Assembly: GCA_963995505.1 (NCBI GenBank)
Contig: OZ023192.1
Location: forward strand, 712,001-776,000
From: Hypericum androsaemum
Taxonomy: Eukaryota; Streptophyta; Magnoliopsida; Malpighiales; Hypericaceae
DNA: 64,000 bases
Reading direction: 5' to 3'
Program-made: the position numbers and the translations under genes
Notes under the pieces: model-generated
The model's database searches: none
Told to the model about the DNA's origin: nothing
The model's input: the letters and a program-made list of their open reading frames with translations, nothing else
In this document: piece by piece, positions 10,938 to 24,225 of the stretch
Position numbering within the stretch: the stretch's first letter is position 1
Layout of the letters: each line of letters begins with the position of its first letter

Positions 10938-13164
10938 GTCACCAATTTTCCATAGAAAGTTAAAAAAATTTCTTCTGGTTAAAAGGTGACTAGATTTTAA
11001 ATAACCAAAAGCATTGCCTATTATTTTTTATAAATTGAAAAAAGATAGATGAAATATAAGGATTTTAGAAGAGGTCCCTATCTTAGTATTGTTTTCATGA
11101 GATTCGGTACATTATGATCGCACTATTTTACTTATATTCCCATAAATACAAAGATATTACACTTGCAAACGGAGAAACAAGAGAGAGAGGAAAAACATGG
11201 GGGCCAGAAGGGAGGTCGCCCCGCCTACTAAGAAAGAAAAGAAAAGAAAAGAAAAGGAGTAATTCGGCCCCACGTACCGAAGACTTTTGAAAATGATGAC
11301 GTTGACGATTTGGAAAATCCCGAATTTACAACTTCGGTATTCGCTACTTTCTAACGAATTTAGGATCTGGTAAAAAAATTCCATAAATACTAAATACACA
11401 TCCTATTTGCAACGACGTGGGGCCCTCAAGGTTTGGAACTCAACTTAGCCTCCGACTTTCCCGTTCGATCCCCAAAGCGTCACGTCGTTTTTTCTTCCAA
11501 CTTTCCAACTTCAAACTTCAAAGTACAAAATACTCTCACAAAAAGTATAAATTGAAAAAGTATAAACTATAAAGTACATGGATAATTTTTTATTAATAAT
11601 AAAATAAATCAATATAAATATAGATCAACTAGTAAATAATTCCAATTTTTTTTAAGAATTGAATTTAAATAATAAGAATACAACCATGTTATAATTCCCT
11701 GGATTGGGTATTTGCCGTCGTCAAATTACTATTTACTTATATTTACTCCAAAACTGTAATTTTGAGGATTAGACAAATTACCAAATAAAATAATTTGGTT
11801 CTATTAAAAAATTAAAACAATATGAAATTTAATACTACATCTATAGAAAAAATATATTTTTTATACCCATATTATTACACTCACTAAATTTGACTAATTT
11901 AATTTTAAATTGAGTAATTTTAACAATTACGTTTCAAATAATTCGAACTCAAAAATTGTGTTCTTTAATTTCAAGAGATGACACCTGGCCCAGATAATTT
12001 ATATTCTAAACGGCTCTCCTTCTTATTCGCACACATTTTTTTCATCAGGTGGGGTTTCTGGGTATGTCCTTTGTCGCCATCCCAATTACCGTTTCAAAGC
12101 TCCAAGCTTTTAACGGTTCCCCGTTCCGGATCCTCGGCGTCGCCCTCTTTATCTTCCTCTGCTCTTTAGGGTTTTTTTTAAAGGTAAATTATACCAAGAA
12201 TAAGTCTTATGCCAATGTTTGAACCGTGGACTTCCGTCAAATCTTCTAACATGTATAACACTAGTGGCTCTTTAGGCCTTCTTCGGATTGATTATTCTAA
12301 AAAATCTCACCTTTTTAGATCTTCACCTTCCTAAAGACTCTGTCTTTACATTCTTAATTTCGTAACTTTAGTGCCTTTTTCGTGTTTTTTTTAATTTAAA
12401 TTTCCGATCTTTACTTACGGGTGTATCTTTGAAGCTTTCTCAGTTTCTGTTAATGAGTTGTTTTTTGAATTAGTGGGTAGTTTTTATTTTGATGTGGGTA
12501 GGTAGGTGTAGGCGATGGGGATGTTGCATCGGTTTTTTTTTACAAGAAGGGTATATTTGAAGATTTCCCAGTATGTGTATTTAATGGTTTTTAAATGGTT
12601 TTATGGCTCGAATATGAATTATCCGGTTTTATCAGATTTCCGGATATCATTTGGTATAAATAAAAAATTGGTATTTTTGTAATTGATGAGAAATTTTGAA
12701 GGGAGTTCTTTGCAAGTGCCCCCCCTATTACTGATTAACGGTGTATGTATCTGGATCTTGGAAAGCTTTCCTTTTTTTTAAATCATGGATTATGATGAAT
12801 GGGGTCATTTTTTTTAAAAAAAATTCCCTTGTAAATATCAAAGGAACTTGGTTTTGTTTTTTGTTGACTTGCTGCTTACATGGCCTAGTTGGAGTATCTT
12901 TTGGTTTTGGTTTTGGTTTTGATTGTGTCTTTGCCTAGTTGTAATTTTTTAAAAGCTCCCTTACCTGTCTGTCTTTCACCTTTAGCTTCCCACTTATTTC
13001 AAAGGTCATGTTTTCTGATTGCTGCTTTGGTTTGTCTTTGAAACAGCAGAAGATTGGAGCCTCGGAGCGGAGCGAATCGTTCAGACCTACCATAGTTGAG
13101 CACTGCAAAGAAGCATAGTCTTTGGAATCCTTGTGAGGAGATTGTGGATCAAGGATTTCTGCAA
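10938..13164. other. Intergenic region and probable 5' leader of the epimerase gene
   Basis: No independent gene is supported. The last part probably includes the epimerase leader. A 5'-UTR intron is plausible, with donor AAGGTAAAT near 12182 and acceptor AAACAG near 13046, because the sequence between is T-rich and intron-like. Transcript data would be needed to place the start of transcription. Confidence 0.4.
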
Positions 13165-15806
13165 ATGCTGAATTTTGCCAGGGCCAGAAGTCTGCAGAGG
13201 TCCAATAGATCTATACCAATGGGAGGTCAGTTTCAGTAGATGTTTCACTCCAATTGTAGTTTTGAATGTTTGAACCTCGGCTTTTGAGTACAATCCCGAA
13301 AGGTGTTTCGGCTGTTCTTTAATTCCAATGATAACATGGACCCTAGCTTTCTCATGGGTTTCCTTTTGTTTCGAACGAGTTCTTGATTAATCGCTCTCAT
13401 GACTTACTCTTCTGCAGGCATAGATTATCCCGACCCCAAAAGAAAGGGGAATTTTGTAGGGAAGGTTCTTCTGGCCGCTACGCTTACAGCCTTGTGCATT
13501 ATTATGCTTAAGCAATCCCCAACTTTCAATTCCCCCAGCGCGGTAACTCCTTCCTTCCACATTGCAATTTCCTGTTAAACCAGCATTGACCCAGTTGACA
13601 TGGATACAGGTTCATCACAATGAACTAATGCACCTTCTCGAACTTTTTCGTGGTTGCTTGTTCAGTTTTCTTTGCATGAAGAAGGAGTGACTCATGTCCT
13701 TGTGACTGGCGGAGCTGGATACATTGGTTCACATGCAGCAATGCGACTTCTGAGGGATGGTTATCGAGTTTCCATTGTGGTACGTGCGTCTAATATTAAT
13801 TTCATGGTTGTCTTTTACCATTTTACTTTTCCAGTTATATGGATGCTCTACATCGTTAAGGTAAATAGGCTCTCTCCTTTCTGACAGGACAACTTGTCTC
13901 GGGGGAACATAGGTGCGATCAAGGTTCTCCAAGAATTATTTCCAGAACCGGGGAGGCTTCAGTTTATATATGCGGACTTGGGGGATGCAAAATCTGTATC
14001 CTTAATCTGAAAGTTGTAGAGCGTGCGCCTATTACTATTAACGAACTTCATTTATGGAAAGGTGACACTTGAAAGTAGTCATTGTTTCCTTCACAAAGAT
14101 TGCAGGTTAGGAAAATATTTTCAGAAAATGCTTTCGATGCGGTGATGCACTTTGCAGCTGTTGCATATGTTGGGGAAAGCACCATGGATCCTCTCAAGTA
14201 AGCAAACCTCTTTGTTGCTTATCATATGTATTCGTAGCAACACTATTAAAGAAAACTTCGAGGCTTGCTATTTTGATGATTCATTGCACGACTAGTCGGG
14301 CTTGAGATTTGCCCAGTTATCTTCAGAAGCAAAAGTAGCGAGGATTGCTTTACGATAATGGTTGGAGGCTAATCTGCATACTGCTTCTCAGTTGGGAAAT
14401 TTTGCTGGATGGTTCTCCAAATGTGTGGAATTTATGTGACGCGATATTTCTGACTGGCGATATCTTCTTTCAGGTACTACCACAACATAACTTCAAATAC
14501 CTTGGTAGTGTTGGAAGCAATGGCTGCTTATAAGGTCAACACTTTGATCTATTCAAGCACATGTGCAACGTACGGGGAACCTGATGAGATGCCTATTACG
14601 GAAGTAACACCGCAGGTTAGAAACTTTGGATTTTCGCCCCTTCGTGGGTTTGGTTAGCTGTTTTCCTATGTTAAGGGTCAACTGACAGAGGCAAACTATG
14701 TTATGTTTGTCGAGGAAGTATGATCTGGAACTAAGTTGCATCTGTCTTTAATTTCAGTTTCCAATTAATCCATACGGAAAAGCCAAGAAAATGGCAGAAG
14801 ATATCATCCTGGATTTCTCGAAGAATAATAAGATGGCGGTTATGATACTAAGGTTTGTGTCTACATGCACTTTTTGGCTTTTCTTGAGGCAGTTGTCGTG
14901 GGATCTTCGGCACGCACGCGCACATATACGTCTCCTGTTTCTTTCTTGCTGCCAGAGTTGTCATGTTTTCGTGGGTACAAGTGAGGGACTGTTGGTGTTA
15001 AGCTATCACCAATCTCTGCTTTTCTTTCCTGAAGCCAGAGTTGCCATGATGAGTTCCCTTCACTCCACGTTGACATTGATTCACCTTTTGTGATTAACTT
15101 TCAGATACTTCAATGTCATTGGGTCAGATCCTGATGGTAGACTCGGAGAGGCTCCCAGACCAGAGTTGCGTGAGCATGGACGGATTTCGGGTGCTTGCTT
15201 TGATGCTGCTCGTGGTATTATTCCTGGCTTGAAGGTATGCTGATCTGAATTCCTCTGCAATTTACTTTCACGCTCAAGAGGGCATGAATTCCCTGATGTT
15301 AACTGAATCCTTTGCTTTTGATGCAATGCAGGTCACAGGGACGGACTACAAAACACGCGATGGCACCTGCATACGAGATTACATCGATGTTACTGATCTT
15401 GTTGATGCTCACGTGAAAGCTCTTGAGAAGGCAAAACCGGCAAAAGTTGGTATCTACAACGTTGGCACCGGAAAAGGTGGGAATAACCATGCTGCTAAGA
15501 AAAAAAGCAGATTCACATGCACTTTTACTATTAAAGCTCATTGCTATGCGGTTCATTTCATCAGGTAGATCTGTCAAAGAGTTCGTGGAGGCCTGCAAAA
15601 AGGCGACCGGTGTCAACATTGAAGTCGATTACTTGCCTCGCCGGCCAGGCGACTACGCTGAAGTGTACAGCGACCCGAGTAAGATCTTGCGCGAGCTAAA
15701 CTGGTCCGCGCAGCACACCGATCTCCAACAAAGTTTACAGGTCGCATGGAGATGGCAGAAGGCGCACCGGGATGGGTACGGGACTCCTTTGGTGATGCCT
15801 TCATGA
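13165..15806 (+). CDS. UXE/MUR4-like: UDP-arabinose 4-epimerase (UDP-xylose 4-epimerase), MUR4/UXE-like
   Basis: This enzyme interconverts UDP-xylose and UDP-arabinopyranose in the Golgi lumen for cell-wall arabinans and arabinogalactan proteins. Coding exons are 13165-13225, 13418-13542, 13666-13779, 13888-13995, 14106-14197, 14474-14615, 14758-14852, 15105-15234, 15332-15476 and 15565-15806. All have GT-AG borders and compatible phases, giving 417 residues (Arabidopsis MUR4 is about 419). The start was chosen because '[16 protein letters not shown]' matches the family N-terminus. Residues about 34-53 form one hydrophobic segment preceded by basic residues, fitting a type II Golgi anchor. 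An extended-SDR domain follows: NAD-binding GGAGYIG at 77-83, Ser-Ser-Thr at 194-196, and the catalytic Tyr220-x3-Lys224 (NPYGKAK). The C-terminus carries '[13 protein letters not shown]' and 'YNVGTGKG'. It looks intact. The alternative, a cytosolic UDP-glucose 4-epimerase, lacks the anchor. Confidence 0.95.
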
Positions 15807-15986
15807 AAGGACTTAGAGTTAGTTCCTTAGCTTGATTTTTCAGGAGGCCCCAGATGCAGAGGCTTGGCTGCATTCTTCTGTTCTTTCTTAGAGTAGAGTG
15901 GTGGGGCCCCTCAGTTACATGTCAAAATTATTTTATTCTCTTACTGATATATAGCAGTAGAAGGCGGCCTATTCGTTATATATTGT

Positions 15987-15992
15987 AATAAA
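15987..15992 (+). terminator. Probable polyadenylation signal of the epimerase gene
   Basis: AATAAA lies 181 nt after the stop codon, followed by an AT-rich stretch. Confidence 0.5.
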
Positions 15993-17143
15993 GAGATAAT
16001 TTATCAATAATAAGATGATTAGTTGCATGCAGCAGCTATAGTTTTCTTGTCCATTTTTTGGAAGAGAGCTGTTGCTTTTTTCTTGCATAATGTTCTCTGT
16101 TCACAATTTACAATATTCATCTGACTAATTCAAGTTTGGATAGAATATGATTTTTAAAAGATAACAAATTTTTCTTAACAAATATGTAATATCATGTGTT
16201 CCCAACAAAACGGCACCTCGATGTTTGTAATGTGTACAAGGAAAAGTGTTATGGAAATTCATATTTATTGGATCGGAAAACAGTTGTTAGGACGTCACTG
16301 TCTCTTGATTACGTCGTTGGAACGAAATGCAAGATGACGATCGAAATTGCATGTAACATGTGGAGAAAGCCTTCTCAATCAATTTTTTTTAAATATCTGT
16401 GTTCATAGTCGAATATAGTTGGTTCTTATTTAGAAATAAATTTTTAAATAGTATCTTTTATATTTACAATGCTTTGAATCCAAAATCCTCTAAAATAAAT
16501 TCAAATTCTTTATAACTTGGAACAATTCGAAGACTAGACTGATTTGTTGAGTAAATGCTAACACCAACACATGAAGTGAGCTGCACACATTCTCCCCTCA
16601 CATGAACCATATAATGCACCAAAAAAGCTTTCCGGAATTAGGCAAGAGTAATGTACTGGGGGGCACGCAGGGCTGGCCTAAAAGAGTTGTGTTCGCCACG
16701 TTGCCAGCACATTTCAGGCAACGACGTCCCTTTTGTTAGAGGTGTTAGGTACGATGCTGATTCTCGTGGAGACCCCTTCCCCATGACACATTTCTTACGA
16801 TTCTGTTGGAAAGTTGGCGAAACAAGGTTTGAGTTATTTCAAAATAGATACATCATATATATATATATATATGATTCGGCCGAAAAAGTTACATCAACAG
16901 GATACAAACGATAATTATATAATGTTATGTGGACAATGAAGGACGACTTGTGATGGCTGAAATGTGTCACGTGAAGACGAGTGACGGTTGGAGAATAGCT
17001 GGTCGTCCTGGATGTTTAATTGAAGCAGACGACTCGTCGTCTAATGCAAGCTTTTGATTTACAGGTTGTTAAGTCGTTTGGGCCATGGGCCTCTATCTTT
17101 GTTTTATGTTCTTAGTTTGGTAGAGTAATTGGCCTAAGTACTT

Positions 17144-17205
<62 letters not shown>

Positions 17206-18108
17206 GAGAACAAAGGGAAAAAGGGCAGAGAATGTTTTATGCATTGAAATTAAAATAATTTCCATGTTTATCTTATCCCCCTTCTTCTTCCCTTAAACCT
17301 TCTTCACTACGAAACTCTCTCTCTTGTTATCTTCGGATCTTTTCTTGACCTAGATCCCCTGGAAACGAGCTTACAAAACTTTCCCCCTTATCATATAATT
17401 TGCAAAAAGATACAAAAGCACACATGACAGGACATAACGAGACTACACCTTCAAATCTCGTACCTATATTAGCCAACGAATTCATAACTTCAATCTCCTA
17501 GAAATCAATTGAAACCTCAGATTCACACTAGAACAAGTACAAGGCCAATCCATTTCTGAGAAACCCTTAAAAAGATTTGTTAGAAGCACATATATTTCAG
17601 GTAGAAGGCGCAATTAGGTACAGAGTCGAAAAACTTATATACCATTAGAGATTTGAGACAATTTCTAAGTCTGTTTAGCGGATGTGCTCTCGAAATATGA
17701 TCCCACTTGTAATCCCTTTATTTATATTTTTGATTTACCTCCTGCATTTTGTTCAGTTGCTTACTCCGATGAAGCGATCCTGGGTAGGGGTTACTTCCCC
17801 TGTTTGTGTTTGCTAGATCACACGTGATCGCTATCTCCCGCCGACAAGTCCCGACCGACAAAACGAGAAAAACTGAACAGACCAAACCCGAAACTCAGAA
17901 AAGAGAAGATAGGAGGCATGAGCTAAATGCAATTGGGGTAAAAACAGCAAAATGTCAACAATGCAACAGTAAATCCTTTGTAATAACATATCTAATGTGA
18001 TCCTGGATCGATTCGAGGATACATTCTCATTCGGGTAACTGAGATGCCAAGCTTGTAGATTTCATTTCGAAGCCTAAGATCTGCATACTTGTTGCCTAAG
18101 GCAGCCAA
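15993..18108. other. Intergenic region between convergent genes, with a TA microsatellite
   Basis: This contains the 3' sides of the epimerase and coatomer genes. No third gene is supported; the ORF of 87 codons at 16651 has no family signature. A long (TA)n tract lies at 17146-17201. Confidence 0.5.
17146..17201. repeat. (TA)n microsatellite
   Basis: About 28 TA dinucleotides in the spacer between the two convergent genes. Confidence 0.95.
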
Positions 18109-20971
18109 CTACCCGACAACTGTTTGAACTGCCCTCTCGAAGCTCTCCTCAGCAGCGGACTCGCGCTTCACGAGCAAGTGATCTGGATGAGAGAGTTTCA
18201 ATTGGCTGCAAGATCATTGCCAGGGTTAGTGATCATCATGTATGGCATCAGTATATGTTCTGTACCATAGAAAAAAATGTAACATCGTTGTTTGAAGCGG
18301 TGCATTGCATTTGCAACGATCGAGCCGTTATCTTCTTTATGGGTGTGCCCATAGCTCATTTCGACGAGCCAGGAGTAAAAGTTTGTTTAACTAATCAAGT
18401 CTTGGTTGATCAACTTCGTATGAGGTTATTCCAAGAATGTAGAGGAAGAAGTGCAAAACAAATTCGGAGAGATTGGTCACCTGAGATAGCGCGAGGAAGA
18501 CTTTCCCAGGTGAAGACTGCATACGACCAGATTGGCCAGAGTTTCTGGATCTCTTGCATCCTGCATGATACAGATCAGATGTTACTAACACCAGATTCCC
18601 ATGCGATCCGCAGGTGAATGCAAGAGATTTAGTGTCAACTAGTAAACAGTTATGCCTTGAGGCAAGATATGAAGCTAGATTGGCTGAGGCTGTTGAGACA
18701 GGAATAAGTGAATTAAACGGCATTAAAATAGCAATAGGTGTCATGGATTTTGCTACATGATAGAAGCTTAAAACAACATAGATAACAATTTTTAATTTTT
18801 TATACGACAGGAAAACTATCTGATTGAACAATAGAATTACAAAAGAAGATGGATGGGCGCAAAAAATGCAATTACCCTGACCCTCACAAATGCCAAATTC
18901 CCATAACTACCATCAGAAAGTTTATCCGTGCAGAGAACCCAATCATAATCAATGAGAAAGAATGCTTCTGCCAGCCCGTAGGCTGTAGTTCTTGTCAGCA
19001 CGCCAATTTACTGTAGCTCCCTTGTTGATGGAAGGACATCAAGTTCATTGACTGACATTTACTACTTAGTTATGCAACCAAGTTTGGACTAGGCTTATTC
19101 CTTAGTTATGCTATGTGCAGATTAAATAAGTTTTGATGCGTGATATGCAATTAACACAGTGAACTCAGCTACACCATGTAGACTACTTGTAGGAACTTGC
19201 CTTGTTTAGTGCTTCGAGCAATAGTGTCTCAGCGTCATCAAAGTTATTCATGTGCATGCTACAAACAGCCTTCCCATTCAAGATCAAACTCGTCATGGGG
19301 TACTTCTCAGAGAAATCTTGGAAGATGAGGTAGGCTTCCTGTATCTTTGAACCACCCTAGTATCCAAAACATTGCATGAGAAACATTGCAGCGAACGGCA
19401 ACGACAATGACAAGAACAAAACACGAACAATGCTGATAGACGTACAACTGCCAGATTCAGCCAGGCACTGGCAAGTTGAGTTAGTGTGTGGTCCTCGTCA
19501 ATCTGTTGCATAATTCTGAGCTGTCTCTCCGCAAAATCAGATCGGTGCATCTTGATGAATATCTGAACATTCAATGCATGCCTGTAATGCAGGAAGGACA
19601 CGTAGAACAATAAGACAGATGATCAGTGTCACCTGCCCTTTACAAATCTATGAACTTAAAGATTGATCAGAAATGTGCCTTTGTTATCGGTTAAATAAGA
19701 AATCCTAAAAAAGATGCTACGAACGAACTTGAATGAGCACTAATAAGCAACATAGTTTCTTACTCAGTTCACAACACAGATAGCTAATCTGCAAAAGGGT
19801 ACAAATTCAGCATCTCCTCCAAAACGAATCATATTAAACAAACATAGTCAACCTTCACAGTAATACTACCATCCCAGACAATATTGTACCTACTTATTCC
19901 AATCATCATCGGCCTGTACACTCAGGAAAATGTCTACAAGAGTATGCAGTATAACACTACCAAACACAGAGAGAAGAAATTAATTAATTTACTTTAAAAA
20001 AATGAAACTCACAAGTCCATGGTACCACCAGCATTGGTATGTTTCAGGGCCTCATTGTAGTCCTCCTCGTGCGTAAAGATGATTCCAGCAATGAGCCTCA
20101 GAATGGCATTGTTCCCGATGGCAGAATCAGCTAACCACTCCTTCAAGCTCGCAATGGTGGATTCCTGCATCACGAAACATTCACATCAGACTCTTTCATG
20201 GACACCACTACCCTACGTAATCCACATATCAGATCAGATCCGAAACTATCAAAGCATCCAAAACATGAACAACTGAAAAAACGGAGCATGCCGACAGACC
20301 TTGGCGTCGGGGCTGGACAGGTAGAAAGCGAGCAGCTTAACCGCTTGGAGAGGAGTTGCCGCGGAGTCGTCGATCTCACTGATCACAAGCTGCAACAAAC
20401 ACAAAAAACAAAAATCACAACTCCTTCCTTTTCATCCGCCGCAAATTGCGCAACTGATGACAATCCTCCGCTCTCCGAAGCAGAGATCTCCAACTCCCAC
20501 AACTAAACTAACCACTAAATCAAAAACCGATCCCTATCTCTTCCCTAAGCGGGATCGCAGAACCGCAACACACAATTAAAACCACAACTCTTACCCTTCC
20601 TCCCTCTCAGTCATTGCAAAACCGACCGCTAAGCTAACAAACCGATCTATATCTATGCTATAGATCTTCGACTTTCGCTAAGCTAAAAACCGATCTATAT
20701 CTCTTCCCTACGCCGATCGCGGATCTCACAACAGCGACAATCTCCTCGCGAAAACCGAGCATAGCGAGAGGAGGAGGAGGAGGAGGAGGAGACGGGCCTG
20801 GTAACTGCCGAGGGCGATGTAAGAGCGGTAGACGAGGGAGTCGCGCTCGACGGCGTCGTCGGGGGAGAGGTTTGGGATGTCGCTGCCGTTGATTGCGGCC
20901 TGGTACGCTCCCAGGTAGAAGCTGTTCCTCAGATTGAACAGGTGGTCCGGTCCCACTCCCACTCCCGCCAT
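18109..20971 (-). CDS. COPE: Coatomer subunit epsilon (epsilon-COP)
   Basis: Epsilon-COP is the TPR-like solenoid subunit that stabilises alpha-COP in the COPI coat on Golgi-to-ER vesicles. Exons in transcript order are 20971-20798, 20389-20300, 20164-20013, 19581-19446, 19356-19201, 18560-18481 and 18205-18109. Phases agree and give 294 residues, the normal family length. The start 'MAGVGVGPDHLFNLRN' matches the conserved N-terminus. Other landmarks are 'SYIALGSYQ' at the end of exon 1, 'AGIIFTHEEDYNEALKHT' in exon 3, 'QIDEDHTLTQLASAWLNLAV' in exon 4, 'DARDPETLANLVVCSLHLGK' in exon 6 and 'QLKLSHPDHLLVKRESAAEE' in exon 7. Intron 1 begins GCCCGT and intron 5 begins GCAAGT, so two introns appear to use GC donors. 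The first 140 coding bases are duplicated at 35318-35457. Confidence 0.94.
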
Positions 20972-22278
20972 TTCCTTCTTCCTTCTTCTTCTTCTTCGTT
21001 GGATTTGGTTCTCTCTCTACTTGCTCTCTCCTTGGGTTAGATCTATAGACTATGGCGGTTGGCCTCTGATCTGGAAAAACTAAAGAGTTCGCTTCTGTTG
21101 GGCTTGAGTGATGTTGGTCTGGGCTTTTAGGCTCATTTGTGAATATGAAATTAAGTTGAGCCCATCTCTGTTTCTTTGGACTCCACTAGCGGCCCAGCTC
21201 AATAGTACCAAGTATAATTTAGCCGGGAGATCTCAAGTTCGAAAATCTTAAAAACGTAGTAATTTAAATACTTATTAGATAATTTTATTACCTTTCGAAA
21301 ATCGTACTTGGCTAACTCAAACTTAAATAAGTCAGCTTGTATATAAATATATAGAATAGGTAATAGTTGCATTTTTAGTTAATACATATCTTGCAGATGA
21401 ATTTAAAAAAAATCTATTTTCCAAAGTACGTAATACAAACTCAAATACAAGTTTTTATTTTTGGTGAGATTATCTTATTGCTAATTGCAAAAGTTGTATA
21501 TTTGTTTATAAGTATAAAAAATTAATTAGCAATGGTATTAAGATTTTGGATTGGATTAAAAGATTTTAATTGAGTATGGAAGCAGGTTTATCCATCACTT
21601 GTTGTTGCTCAAATGACCCTATTAATCCATGTAAACTTTGATTCGAATAGCTTTGTTTGAACAGATTTGTTAAAATTACTATATTACTAATTGTAATAGT
21701 TGTAATCTTGTTTATAAGAATGAATAAGTGTGCATAGAATACACAGATTCTCACACCTATCACATCAAAGTCTCCAACCACACGACTTAGAAAATGATTT
21801 TTTCCACAGAAAAGCAACATACCAAACAAGGTGGGGGTCGGCCATGAATTGGAAGAAGATAAATTTCTTCAATAATAATGGCTTGTGCGACTTTTCATGT
21901 CCACTAAAATTCAATTCAATGCAAGTTCGGACCAGACACTTATTAAATGTGGTAAGCTCTTTGTATCAACTTCATTCACGTTACTCAATAATTCTAGTTA
22001 AACATAGAAAATGAGTTCATTTTGGTACGTTTAGTGGTTGTATTTTGCCTAATTTCAAGTTCAACGGTAAGACCATTAGCAGAAAGTATCAGACCTAATT
22101 CTTTTCCTAACTTCCTGGTTTTACTTTATTTAAATTCCACCACCAACCCCACACTTCTTTGGTAATCAACCACAAAAAGGGTTGCGACAGATAGTGCTTG
22201 TTAAACGGGAAAAAAGATTTACAAACTTCATCAGTGGCGGATATTAGGTAGAGATCAACATCGACCAGTCACATTCTT

Positions 22279-22430
22279 TTTTTTTTCGAGGGGTGAAAAT
22301 TCCTTGTCATTAATCAATATCAACAAAACAGTGTAACCAATTCATAGCACGTCTCCTAAAATTCCAGCCGATAGCACTACAAGAATACTATTATCCACTT
22401 AGTCCCACCATCTTCCACCTGGACCTACCT
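22279..22430 (-). mobile_element. Short 5'-truncated LINE-type insertion
   Basis: This 152-bp insertion begins with a T-run (poly-A on the minus strand) and is flanked by a perfect 9-bp duplication CACATTCTT (22270-22278 and 22431-22439). Unit 2 has a single CACATTCTT at the equivalent place (about 38910), so the empty site is preserved. The features fit target-primed reverse transcription. Confidence 0.85.
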
Positions 22431-22893
22431 CACATTCTTGGTGGAACTTTTGCAAGAGAAAGTTGCTATCCACTTTTATTCGTATTTGTATCCAACTCAA
22501 AAACATAATATAATGTATAAGCGAAGTCTAATTCATTATAAAGAGAGTATATTAGTCTCCTAGAAACGTTTTGTAGTACGTGTTTTGCATACCATAGAAG
22601 GAGAGCTTGTGTACAACCGTGTAATCTGATGTTATAATTTTCATATTAATTCAAAACTTGATGTAATCCTATTACTGAATTATATTTTTAAGCTATAAAA
22701 AATTATGAATTTAATAAAAATAGTGACTAATAGACTAAATATAGGAGGATTCGACGGTAGTAATAGTCGTGGTTTGTCCTTTACGGAGCTAATACGTAAG
22801 AGTCTAATTCATTATACGAAGAATTCAATAGATTGAGTTTTTTCAACTACAACAATTTAGTTTACTCAAAATTTTTAAGCTGAATAATTTTAA

Positions 22894-23972
22894 GGGCAAA
22901 TTAATGTGGTGTCATTTGACTAAATTAACGATTTAGTTTTCTGTATTACAAAAATTATTCTTCCATCTTTTGGGTTTGATTTTATTATATTCTCAGGTCT
23001 CTGGCTGATGTTAGTAGTCAAATTTTTTTGTTTTTATTAATGAAATGACAAAAATACTCTTAAATAATAATAAAAAAAAATCTATCCCCTTCTCTCTGTC
23101 CTTCCGATAACGACCGGGCTTCCGACCAAATTTCAATTCCACAGGAGAAATCATCGAGGCTATAACATGGTCTAAAATCACAACTAAAATCATCGCTAGG
23201 AGCTACAAAGTGCTAGCTTTCTTCAATTAGTGTTTCAAAGAAAACTCAATAAAATCAATGACGACCAACACCGGCGACCACGATTCTTCGTCGTCATCTT
23301 CTGGGGTGGCCTCCTTCCACTTCTCCCCGCCATGCCTCGACACCGCCTTCATCTCGAGCTTGGCGGCGGCCGAGCTCGAAGAGACCCAGATAGAGATCTT
23401 CTTCTGTTCGTCGGGAGGAACTCGAAGAGACCCAAATCGGTTGCCCCCCCAGTTAACCCAGAAATTGATGGTCCTCCACGTCAGTGCTGGTGGTCGACCG
23501 TCGTTCAACCCAGATCGGGGGCCCCGCCAGTGAACCCTGAAATCGATGGTCCTCCACGTCGTTGCTGGTGGTTGGCCGCCGTTAGAATCAAAACTTGAAT
23601 TGGATCTGAAATTAAACTCACCTGAGTCGCTATTCATCGAAGCCTGAATAGCTTCAATGTTTTTTTTGGTGTTCCTTCTCTCTCCTTCGTTTTTATGGTT
23701 TGAATTTTTTGGGTTTTTTTTCGTCGGAAAAGATGATCGGAAGTTGTAGTTCGCCGGAAAAGCTGACCAAAGAAGATGACATGAGACTTGGCTTGACCGG
23801 AGAATAGTATTTTTGTCATTTCGATAACAAAAATAAAAAAAATTGATAATGACATCAGCGAAGTACCCAAAAGTATAATAAAATAAAAAAAAGGAAGACA
23901 AGAAAATAATATTTGAAATACGGAAAACGAAATCGTCGATTTAGTCAAGGAAGACACCACAATAATTTGCTC
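22894..23972. mobile_element. Non-autonomous Mutator-like element (MULE) with perfect 9-bp target duplication
   Basis: The ends are inverted repeats of about 100 bp, beginning GGGCAAATTAATGTGGTGTC on the left and matching GAGCAAATTATTGTGGTGTC on the complement at the right. The target duplication TAATTTTAA (22885-22893 and 23973-23981) is perfect, and unit 2 has one GAATTTTAAATCTCC at the empty site (about 39357). The GC-rich interior (about 23250-23600) has open frames on both strands but no domain I recognise. It includes a duplicated stretch of about 66 bp encoding 'APPVNPEIDGPPR..CWW' twice. It may hold a captured gene fragment of unknown source. No transposase was seen. Confidence 0.88.
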
Positions 23973-24225
23973 TAATTTTAAATCTCCGTTTGAAAGGGCA
24001 ATTACATCAAATGGTTGAAATAATAAATCCAAATATAGTACCGCTTACACAAACACACATTGATTGCTTCTTTTATTTTTGTGGAAAATACAATCCGACC
24101 CTTGAAACTTGTATCAATGTACAATCAGCTCCACACCTATATAGTTTCGACCGAAGGCTGGACAGTCTTTGACTTTGAAGTTTGCAAAAATGTTCCGACC
24201 ATCGGGAAGTGGAAAGTTGGCCTCT

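Noticed and set aside
16651..16914. 87-codon ORF in the epimerase-coatomer spacer
   Set aside because: No domain, no splice context, ends in a TA-repeat-encoded stretch.
18255..18617. A 120-codon plus-strand ORF
   Set aside because: It is antisense to coatomer exon 6 (18481-18560) and its introns. The minus-strand reading matches the family with correct splice sites.
18206..19200. Apparent loss of a coatomer exon between the 'ALNK' and 'QLKLSHP' exons
   Set aside because: The exon is present at 18481-18560 on the minus strand and joins in phase, so the gene is complete.
23227..23901. A 224-codon minus-strand ORF as a real gene
   Set aside because: It lies wholly inside the MULE at 22894-23972, runs into its terminal repeat, and has no recognised domain.
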